Source: DASSUW01 sp963844405 (GTDB lineage: Bacteria; Actinomycetota; Thermoleophilia; Solirubrobacterales; Solirubrobacteraceae). Taken from it: a DNA stretch of 64,000 nucleotides. The position numbers and the translations under genes were made by a program. Of the stretch, positions 58,114 through 64,000 are shown piece after piece (position 1 is the stretch's first letter; each line of letters opens with the position of its first letter). The notes below the pieces were generated by a model. That model was given only the letters and a program-made list of their open reading frames with translations, ran no database searches and was not told the DNA's origin. Location: NCBI GenBank assembly GCA_963844405.1, contig CAWJNZ010000007.1, positions 1,054,001 to 1,118,000 on the forward strand. Direction: 5' to 3'.

Positions 58114-59100
58114 GGCCGGGACCGCCCAGCGCTCAGGGCCCTCGCCTACACGTTGGACCAGGCCCCTCGCCTCCAGGTGGGTGAGCCAGGCCAGCGTCTT
58201 GCTCAGCAGCCAGTTGGCGGTGAGCTCGGTGAAGCGCTCGCCGTAGAGGAGCTGGGCGATCTGGTACGCGGTGCGCGGCTCGCCCACCGCCGCCTGCACG
58301 CCCTGCAGCCGCTCCTGCACGAGCGCGCGGTTGCCCGCCACGTGGCCGCCGACGTCGGTGAACGGGCGGGCGTGCCCGGCCAGCACCAGGCGGGCGTCGA
58401 GCTGCTCGATCTTGTCCAGCGAGGCGAGGAACTCGCCGACGGGGTCGGGCGTGTACCCGGTGTCGAAGTAGAGGCTGACCCGGCCGAGCAGGTGGTCGCC
58501 GGAGATGAGCAGCCGGCGCTCGGGCTGGTAGAGGCAGATGTGGCTGGGCGCGTGGCCGGGCGTCTCGATCACCCGCCACTCGCCGAGGTCGGTGCTCACG
58601 GTGTCGCCCTCGGCGAGCTCGCGGTCGACGGTCAGGGTGCCGGCCTGGCCGGTGCCCTGGCCGCGGCGGCGCTCGATCCAGCGCTCGACCGAGTCGGACG
58701 GGACGCCGCTCTGGTGGGCAACGACGACGCGCCGCTTGAGCGCCTCCTCGGGGTCGTCGTCGGTGTGGTGGGCGTGGTCGCGGTGCATCCAGACCTCGCA
58801 GCCTGCGCGGGCGGCGATGGCCGGCGCCTGCCCGCAGTGGTCGACGTGCGCGTGCGTGCAGACGATCAGCCGCGCGTGCTCGACCTTGAGGTTGGCCTGG
58901 TCGAGCGCCCGCTCGAGGTGGGCCATCGAGCCCGCCTCGTGCATGCCGGTGTCGACGAGCACGACGCCGGGGCCGGCGGCCAGCGCCCAGGCGTTGCAGT
59001 GCGGGACGCCCGGCCACGGCAGCGGCAGGCGCAGGCGCCAGACGCCCGGGAGCACCTTCTCGCCGCGGCCGACCTCGCGGGTGCGAGTGGGTTTGCGCAC
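58111..59100 (-). CDS. Metallo-beta-lactamase-fold hydrolase
   Basis: This 329-residue hydrolase has the di-zinc motif THAHVDHCGQAP, a later His in ETPGHAPSHICLY, Asp in ISGDHLLGRVS and His in VLAGHARPF, plus a C-terminal helical domain (AYQIAQLLYGERFTE, WLTHLEARGLVQRV) as in LACTB2/glyoxalase-II-like proteins. The substrate is unknown and the long C-terminal domain argues against a beta-lactamase role. The GTG start follows -10 TACCGT by eight bases within a bidirectional promoter shared with a second metallo-beta-lactamase gene. Confidence 0.88.
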   Translation of the reverse strand: MRKPTRTREVGRGEKVLPGVWRLRLPLPWPGVPHCNAWALAAGPGVVLVDTGMHEAGSMAHLERALDQANLKVEHARLIVCTHAHVDHCGQAPAIAARAGCEVWMHRDHAHHTDDDPEEALKRRVVVAHQSGVPSDSVERWIERRRGQGTGQAGTLTVDRELAEGDTVSTDLGEWRVIETPGHAPSHICLYQPERRLLISGDHLLGRVSLYFDTGYTPDPVGEFLASLDKIEQLDARLVLAGHARPFTDVGGHVAGNRALVQERLQGVQAAVGEPRTAYQIAQLLYGERFTELTANWLLSKTLAWLTHLEARGLVQRVGEGPERWAVPA

Positions 59101-59108
59101 GGCGCCGG

Positions 59109-59118
59109 ACGGTAACGT
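59109..59118. promoter_or_regulatory. Shared bidirectional -10 element (AnnnTAnnnT)
   Basis: In ACGGTAACGT the minus -10 TACCGT (59114-59109) and plus -10 TAACGT (59113-59118) share TA. Spacers are eight bases to GTG 59100 (minus) and nine bases to GTG 59128 (plus). Confidence 0.65.
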
Positions 59119-59127
59119 GACCGCGCT

Positions 59128-60300
59128 GTGGGAGTCATCAGCGAGTACTTCGACGCTTTGGCGCGCCGCGACGTCGAGGGCATGGCGGAGCTGTGGGCGG
59201 AGGACGGCGAGGAGCACATCTCCGGCCAGGCCGACGCCGTCGGCCCCGGCGGCGTGCGCGAGTACTTCACCGGCTTCTTCGAGGCCTTCCCGGACTTCGC
59301 GCTCGAGGTGCGGTCGACGATCACCGAGGGCGACCGCTCGGCCGTCCACTGGACCGCGACGGCGACCCACCTCGGCTCGCTGTGGGGCGTCGAGGCGACC
59401 GGCGCGCGGGTGACCTTCGAGGGCATCGACCTGCTGACCGTGCGCGACGGGCAGATCGTCCGCAACGACGCGGTCGCCGACACGCTCTCGATCGCCCGCC
59501 AGCTCGGGCTGGTCCCGCCCGCGGGCTCGACCGCCGAGCAGCGGCTCTTCTCCGCCTTCAACACGAAGACGCGGGTGGAGCGGCGCGCGGTGGCCAGGCG
59601 CGAGCTCGAGCGGGTGGCAGACGGCGTGTGGCTCCTGCGCGGCGGCGTGCCGCGGACGATGAACGTGTACCTGCTCGAGGACGAGGGCGGCGGGGTGACG
59701 CTGTACGACGCGGGGATCCGCTCGATGACGCACGCGCTGGCCGAGGCCGCGGCGCCGCTGGGCGGCATCAACCGGATCGTGCTCGGCCACGCAGATGCCG
59801 ACCACCGCGGGGCGGCACCCGGCCTCCACGTCCCGGTCTACTGCCATCCGGCCGACCGCGAGGCGGCCGAGGGCCCCGAGCCGGTGCGGGCCTACCACCG
59901 GCTCGACAGGCTCGGCATCCCTGCCCGCTACGTCTACCGCCGGCTGATGACCTTCTGGGACGGCGGCGCGGTGCGGATCGACGGCACCATCGAGGAGGGC
60001 GACGAGGTGAGCGGCTTCCGCGTCGTGCACCTGCCGGGGCATGCGCCCGGGCTGATCGCCCTGTGGCGCGAGGCCGACCGGCTGGCGCTCACCAGCGACT
60101 GCTTCTACGTCATCGACCCCGAGACGTCGCTCAAGCGGCCGCCCGGCGTGCCGCACGCCGCGTTCAACGAGGACACCGAGCAGGCGCGGGCGTCGATGCG
60201 CAAGCTGGCGGCCCTCGATCCGGCCGCCGCCTGGCCCGGCCATGCCGACCCGGTGGTCGGCGACGTGCGCGGCCAGCTCGAGCGCGCCGCCGCCGCCTGA
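59128..60300 (+). CDS. SnoaL-like domain fused to metallo-beta-lactamase domain
   Basis: This 390-residue fusion protein has an NTF2/SnoaL-like domain at residues 1-130 (ISEYFDALARRDVEGMAELWAEDGEEHI, FFEAFPDFALEV) followed by a metallo-beta-lactamase domain (about 150-390). The zinc motif reads GHADADHRG, so the second His of HxHxDH is replaced by Asp; later ligands appear as LPGHAPGLI, LTSDCFYV and WPGHADPVV. The altered motif may change metal content or activity. The stop overlaps the next gene (TGATG). It is divergent from another metallo-beta-lactamase gene. Confidence 0.85.
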   Translation: MGVISEYFDALARRDVEGMAELWAEDGEEHISGQADAVGPGGVREYFTGFFEAFPDFALEVRSTITEGDRSAVHWTATATHLGSLWGVEATGARVTFEGIDLLTVRDGQIVRNDAVADTLSIARQLGLVPPAGSTAEQRLFSAFNTKTRVERRAVARRELERVADGVWLLRGGVPRTMNVYLLEDEGGGVTLYDAGIRSMTHALAEAAAPLGGINRIVLGHADADHRGAAPGLHVPVYCHPADREAAEGPEPVRAYHRLDRLGIPARYVYRRLMTFWDGGAVRIDGTIEEGDEVSGFRVVHLPGHAPGLIALWREADRLALTSDCFYVIDPETSLKRPPGVPHAAFNEDTEQARASMRKLAALDPAAAWPGHADPVVGDVRGQLERAAAA

Positions 60301-60638
60301 TGGCGCGCAAGAAGCTGAAGGCGCCGACGAGCGAGTACCGGTCGCCGGGCGGCGACGTGCTGGTGCTGCGCGGGTCGATGACGCCGGGGACGCGGCGCGA
60401 GTATGCCGACACGCTGGGCGGCGCTCCGCTGTCGCGCGAGGACGCGTGGCACCGCGGCGTGGAGTTCCTGTTCGAGCGGCTGGCGGTGAGCTGGGCGATC
60501 GCGGGGACCGAGCCGCTGACCAGGCAGAAGGAGCTGCTCGCGCGGTTCCGGATGGCGTCGCAGGACGAGCGGCGCTGGATCCGCGACGTGCTGCGCGAGC
60601 ACCTCGCCGAGCACTTCCCGGAGCTCGCCGCGCCGTGA
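60300..60638 (+). CDS. Small basic protein of unknown function
   Basis: A 112-residue protein starting MARKKLKAPTSEYRSPGGDVLVLRGSMTPG, then largely helical (DAWHRGVEFLFERLAVSWAIAG, RQKELLARFRMASQDERRWIRDVLREHLAEHFPEL). No signal or membrane segment is present. It is sandwiched with one-base and four-base overlaps between the SnoaL-MBL fusion and the aminopeptidase, so all three are coupled. I do not recognise it; it could be a partner of either neighbour. Confidence 0.72.
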   Translation: MARKKLKAPTSEYRSPGGDVLVLRGSMTPGTRREYADTLGGAPLSREDAWHRGVEFLFERLAVSWAIAGTEPLTRQKELLARFRMASQDERRWIRDVLREHLAEHFPELAAP

Positions 60639-61699
60639 TCGACCCCGCCGCCTTCGCCGAGCTGCTCTGCGACTACTGCCTCGAGGTGCAGGGCGGCCAG
60701 CAGGTCGTCGTGCGCTCCAGCACGCTGGCCTCGCCGCTGCTGCTCGCCTTGCAGCGCGCGTTGCTCGAGCGCGAGGCGTGGCCGATCCTGCGGCCCTCGC
60801 TGCCCGGCCAGGAGGAGGGCTTCTGGGAGGCCGCCCGCGAGCTGCACCTCGACGGCTTCCCCGCCGTCGACCTGCTCGAGGCCGAGAACACCGACGCCTC
60901 GGTGAGCATCCACGCGCCCGAGAACACGCGGGCGCTCTCCGGCGTCGACCCGTCCTTGATGACCCGCGCGGCGCGGGCGCGGGCGCCGGTGCGCGAGGCG
61001 GCGCTGGCGCGGCGCTGGTGCCTCTCGCTGTGGCCGACGCCGGCGCTCGCCCAGGACGCCGGCATGTCGGTGGGCGACTTCGCCGCGTTCGTCGAGCGCG
61101 CGCTGTTCCTCGACCGCGACGACCCGGTGGCGGCGTGGGCCGAGCTGCGCGACTCCCAGGCCCGGCTGATCTCGAGGCTGGCGCCGGCCTCGGAACTGCG
61201 CATCGAGGGAGAGGGAACGGATCTCGTGGTAGGCGTCGCGGGGCGGACGTGGATCAACTCGGACGGCCGGCGGAACATGCCCTCCGGCGAGGTGTTCACC
61301 GGTCCCGTCTCGGCTTCCGGCGTCGTGCGGTTCGACATCCCGTCGTCGCCCCGCGGCGTGGAGGTCGCGGGCGTCGAGCTCGAGCTCCGCGACGGCGCGG
61401 TCGTCGCGGCGCGGGCCGAGCGCGGCGACGAGGTCCTCCAGGCCATGCTCGCCACCGACGACGGCGCCCGCCGCCTCGGCGAGATCGGCATCGGCACGAA
61501 CTTCGGCATCGACCGCGCCGTCGGCATGACCCTGCTCGACGAGAAGATCGGCGGCACCGTCCACCTCGCCCTCGGCCGCGCGTACCCGGAGACCGGCGGC
61601 ACGAACGAGTCGGCGATCCACTGGGACCTCATCTGCCGCCCGGGCCGTGTGACCGCTGACGGTGAGACGGTGCTCCGGGACGGCCGCTTCGTCGCGTAA
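60635..61699 (+). CDS. M29-family (thermophilic) aminopeptidase
   Basis: This 354-residue metallo-aminopeptidase is of the AmpS/PepS (M29) type. Visible regions are the N-terminal CLEVQGGQQVVVRSS, the metal-ligand Glu in NMPSGEVFTGPV, Glu/His positions around GEIGIGTNFGIDRAVG and GGTVHLALGRAYPETGGTNESAIHWDLI. GTG 60635 overlaps the preceding stop (GTGA). It would release N-terminal amino acids in the cytoplasm. The gene is slightly shorter than the usual 400-410 residues. Confidence 0.88.
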   Translation: MIDPAAFAELLCDYCLEVQGGQQVVVRSSTLASPLLLALQRALLEREAWPILRPSLPGQEEGFWEAARELHLDGFPAVDLLEAENTDASVSIHAPENTRALSGVDPSLMTRAARARAPVREAALARRWCLSLWPTPALAQDAGMSVGDFAAFVERALFLDRDDPVAAWAELRDSQARLISRLAPASELRIEGEGTDLVVGVAGRTWINSDGRRNMPSGEVFTGPVSASGVVRFDIPSSPRGVEVAGVELELRDGAVVAARAERGDEVLQAMLATDDGARRLGEIGIGTNFGIDRAVGMTLLDEKIGGTVHLALGRAYPETGGTNESAIHWDLICRPGRVTADGETVLRDGRFVA

Positions 61700-61719
61700 G
61701 GGGGCGAAAGCACGCGCGT

Positions 61720-61754
61720 GGCGCCTAAGGGTCGCTATGGAACCCTTAAGCGCC
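61720..61754. promoter_or_regulatory. Inverted repeat enclosing the AbiEi-DUF559 start codon
   Basis: GGCGCCTAAGGGT (61720-61732) and ACCCTTAAGCGCC (61742-61754) match at 12 of 13 positions, with a nine-base centre that contains the ATG at 61737. It could be a dimer operator for the encoded AbiEi-type winged helix, or an mRNA hairpin presenting the start codon in its loop. Confidence 0.65.
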
Positions 61755-62752
61755 ACGGACCGGGAGATCGCCACGATTGCCGGCCGGCAATACGGGGTGG
61801 TCGCGCGATCGCAGCTCCTCGCGCTCGGCCTCAGTGCGGAGTCGATCAAGCACCGCGTTCGGGCCGGGCGGCTCCATCGCCTTCATCGCGGGGTGTACGC
61901 CGTGGGCCACACCGTGCTGAAAGTCGAGGGGCGGTGGATGGCGGCGACGCTGGCGACCGCCGGCGTGTTGAGCCACGCGAGCGCGGCGGCGGCGTGGGAC
62001 CTGCGGCCGCTCACGAGCGGCGCGATCCACCTCACCGTGGCCGGCGACGGAGGTCGTAAGCGGCGAGCCGGGCTCAGGGTCCACCGCAGCCGCACCCTCG
62101 GACCGCACGACACCACGACGCACCGAGGCATCCCGATCACGACACCCGCCCGCACGATCATCGACCTCGCCTCGACCCTCAGCGGCCGCCCACTCGAGCA
62201 AACCCTCGACCGGGCCGAGCACCAGCGCCTGCTCGACTTCAGCGAGCTCAGACACCGCCCCATCCCACCCTCCCTACAAGCGGTGTTGTCCCTCTACACC
62301 GCCGGCACGAACCCGAGACCCGCAGCGAGCTGGAGGAGCGCTTCCTCCAGCTCTGCCACGACCACGGCATCCCACGACCACAGACGAACGTCACGATCGA
62401 AACCCACGAGGTCGACTTCGTCTGGCGGGACGAACGACTGATCGTCGAGGTCGACGGCTACGCCTACCACCGCTCGCCGTCGAGCTTCGAGGCCGACCGC
62501 GAGCGGGATGCCACGCTGACCGCCGCGGGCTGGCGGGTCCTCCGCTTCACGTGGGCGCAGATCGCGCGACGCCCTGGATGGGTTGCGCGTGCAGTCTTCT
62601 CCACGCTGTCGGTTGACGCCGCGCACGCCGACCGGAGAGGGTCGCGGGCATGGACAAGCCACAGCGGGACGGGATCACTCGGCGGGACTTCCTCGACGGC
62701 GTCGCCATCAGCGCCGCCGGCCTCGCGGCCGCGGCCGCGGCGCCGCACCTGA
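61737..62752 (+). pseudogene. AbiEi-type winged helix plus DUF559 nuclease-like domain, frameshifted
   Basis: From ATG 61737 the first frame encodes an AbiEi-like antitoxin winged helix (REIATIAGRQYGVVARSQLLALG, GRLHRLHRGVYAVG) and a middle domain (GIPITTPARTIIDLAST). At about 62313 sense moves to another frame (SELEERFLQLCHDHGIPRPQ, then LIVEVDGYAYHRS and GWRVLRFTW), the DUF559 restriction-endonuclease-like fold. One missing base in the C-run at 62312-62314 would join them. In the given sequence the first frame ends at 62441 without the nuclease core. The second frame stays open to 62752, overlapping the next gene. No AbiEii toxin gene is adjacent. Confidence 0.72.
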
Positions 62753-64000
62753 CCGGCGCCGAGGCGGCGCTCGCGGCCAAGGGCCGCAAGCCGCCCGCTC
62801 CGCTGCCGCCCGGCTACCACCCGCCCACGGACACGGGCCTGACGGGGACGCCGGACCGCGTCGTCAAGCAGATCATGAAGATCGACGGCAAGCCCAACCC
62901 GCAGGACGTGCACTCGACGCGCGGCGGCCCGGGCATCCACGCCTTCCCGCACGACGACGGCGAGGTCACCTACGACTGCGTGATCGTGGGCGCCGGCGCG
63001 TCCGGCCTCGCGGCCGCGAAGTTCTATCGCGACCGCTTCGGCGAGGACTCGAAGATCCTCCTGCTCGACCCGCTGCCCGACTTCGGCGGCCACTCGCACC
63101 GCAACGAGTTCCACATCCCCGGCAGCGGCGGCGACGTGATGCTGCTCCGCAACGGCGGCACCGTGAACCTCGACAGCGTCGGCACCTGGAACGAGACGAC
63201 CGGCGGGCTGCTCGACATCCCCGGCGAGTACGGCCAGCCGGCGCTCGACATGCTCGAGTTCTGCGAGGTCGACTGGGAGAACTTCCCGTCGACCAGCGGG
63301 CCCGGCATCCCGAGCTCCTTCGGCATGCGCCAGATGCTGCTCTTCCCCGCCAAGGACTGGGGGCAGGACTACGTCGTCCAGAACCGCACCGAGCCGAACA
63401 CCGCCGCGGGCTGGGCGGCGTTCCTCGCTCGCACGCCGTGGTCGCAGTCCCAGGCCGACGTCGACGCGATCGTCCGCATCCAGACCGACGCCACGACCGA
63501 CCCGATCGTCGCCCGCCACGGGCCGAAGACCGACCAGGAGAAGAAGGCGATCCTCTCCCGGCTCACCTACCGCCAGTGGCTGATGGACTACATGGGCGCG
63601 AGCGAGCGGGCGCTTCTGCAGTACCAGCGGCTCGGCCACGGCCTGCTCGGTGCCGGCGCCCAGGCCGTCTCGGCCGGGGACATGTGGGCGCTCGGCAACG
63701 CCGGCTTCCGCGGGCTCGGACTCAACGACGACTTCTTCGTCGGCATCGGCCGCACGCCGCAGTTCGGGCTGAGCCCGAACGCCGAGCCGTCGCCGACGTG
63801 GCCGGACGGCAACGCCTCGCTGCTGCGCCTGCTCGTCGGCAAGCTGATCCCGGGGAGCATCGGCGACGTCGACGGCGCCCCGCCCACCATGGAGACGATC
63901 GTCAAGGCGCAGGCCGACTACACGAAGCTCGACCGGCCCGGCAACGCCGTCCGCATCCGCCTCAACAGCCTCGTCTTCCGCGTCAAGCCCGGCAAGCGGA
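62650..64000 (+). CDS. Tat-exported FAD/NAD(P)-binding oxidoreductase, N-terminal part
   Basis: Four hundred and fifty codons are visible before the window ends. A twin-arginine signal (TRRDFLDGVAISAAGLAAAAAAPHL, residues 10-34) indicates folded export. A dinucleotide-binding motif (YDCVIVGAGASGLAAAKFY, near residue 115) is followed by an FAD-type motif (LLLDPLPDFGGHSHRNEF). The rest resembles large flavin-dependent oxidoreductases annotated only generically. ATG 62650 has GGAGAGGG eight bases upstream. The frame is open throughout the visible part. Substrate unknown. Confidence 0.85.
   Translation, partial: MDKPQRDGITRRDFLDGVAISAAGLAAAAAAPHLTGAEAALAAKGRKPPAPLPPGYHPPTDTGLTGTPDRVVKQIMKIDGKPNPQDVHSTRGGPGIHAFPHDDGEVTYDCVIVGAGASGLAAAKFYRDRFGEDSKILLLDPLPDFGGHSHRNEFHIPGSGGDVMLLRNGGTVNLDSVGTWNETTGGLLDIPGEYGQPALDMLEFCEVDWENFPSTSGPGIPSSFGMRQMLLFPAKDWGQDYVVQNRTEPNTAAGWAAFLARTPWSQSQADVDAIVRIQTDATTDPIVARHGPKTDQEKKAILSRLTYRQWLMDYMGASERALLQYQRLGHGLLGAGAQAVSAGDMWALGNAGFRGLGLNDDFFVGIGRTPQFGLSPNAEPSPTWPDGNASLLRLLVGKLIPGSIGDVDGAPPTMETIVKAQADYTKLDRPGNAVRIRLNSLVFRVKPGKR

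Noticed and set aside
58111..60300. Beta-lactamase resistance genes
   Set aside because: Both metallo-beta-lactamase-fold proteins lack export signals and have extra domains typical of other hydrolases.
61737..62752. Complete AbiE toxin-antitoxin pair
   Set aside because: No AbiEii nucleotidyltransferase-toxin gene lies next to the AbiEi-like domain; the partner domain is DUF559-like and fused in the same (broken) gene.

Overview
This 64-kb window is chromosomal DNA from a very GC-rich bacterium (about 70% or more by eye), almost certainly an actinomycete. The gene families (duplicated ThyX-like enzyme, TgpA-like transglutaminase, AbiEi-DUF559 protein, several small lineage-type membrane proteins) and many genes that start without a Shine-Dalgarno sequence suggest Thermoleophilia/Solirubrobacterales. 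That placement rests on recollection of family styles, not a search. I see no rRNA, tRNA, CRISPR array, insertion sequence or prophage. Coding density is very high and no gene-free stretch exceeds 300 bases.

Layout. 1-6.2 kb: the nuoJKLMN half of respiratory complex I, preceded by a divergent unknown gene and a long hairpin. 6.2-9.1 kb: a frame-disrupted prepilin-like gene and a tandem ThyX-like protein. 9.3-14.3 kb: TgpA-like transglutaminase, an acyl-CoA synthetase and a 3-hydroxybutyrate-dehydrogenase-type SDR. 14.3-23.2 kb: an acetate/monocarboxylate locus, with hydrolase-acs-actP-yjcH on the minus strand facing lytS-lytR-small membrane protein-second symporter on the plus strand; the space between carries a two-box LytTR-type operator. 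23.2-26 kb: a large LuxR/LAL regulator with a frameshift. 26-35.4 kb: membrane proteins, CBS protein, Fpg/Nei glycosylase, BCP peroxiredoxin, M20 peptidase, MFS exporter, SixA-like phosphatase, PRC-barrel protein and secreted glycoside hydrolase. 35.5-42.9 kb: phosphotransferase, Hcp-like protein translationally coupled to a methyltransferase, aldehyde dehydrogenase, cyclophilin, DEAD-box helicase and quinone oxidoreductase. 42.9-49.8 kb: PfkB kinase, methyltransferase, an NTPase/winged-helix regulator, dCTP deaminase, citrate synthase and a GNAT. 49.8-54.6 kb: two c-di-GMP signalling proteins and a subtilisin-inhibitor-like lipoprotein. 54.6-64 kb: YgjP-type metalloprotease, LVIVD secreted protein, MetF, two metallo-beta-lactamase proteins, M29 aminopeptidase, a broken AbiEi-DUF559 gene with an inverted repeat around its start codon, and a Tat-exported FAD oxidoreductase cut by the window end.

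How the genes work together. NuoJ-N is the proton-pumping membrane arm of complex I. acs, actP, gltA, the acyl-CoA synthetase and the hydroxybutyrate dehydrogenase indicate growth on acetate and short-chain acids feeding the TCA cycle. ThyX-like protein, dCTP deaminase and MetF belong to thymidylate and folate metabolism.

Most notable features. (i) More than 20 genes start 6-9 nt after a TAnnnT -10 hexamer with no ribosome-binding site, so they are probably leaderless. (ii) Three divergent leaderless gene pairs share a composite AnnnTAnnnT element in which the two -10 hexamers overlap at TA. (iii) In five places a stop codon is the first half of the next gene's -10. (iv) A 55-56-bp palindromic repeat family has three copies. 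(v) Two genes appear to use CTG starts. (vi) Three genes carry single-base frameshifts.
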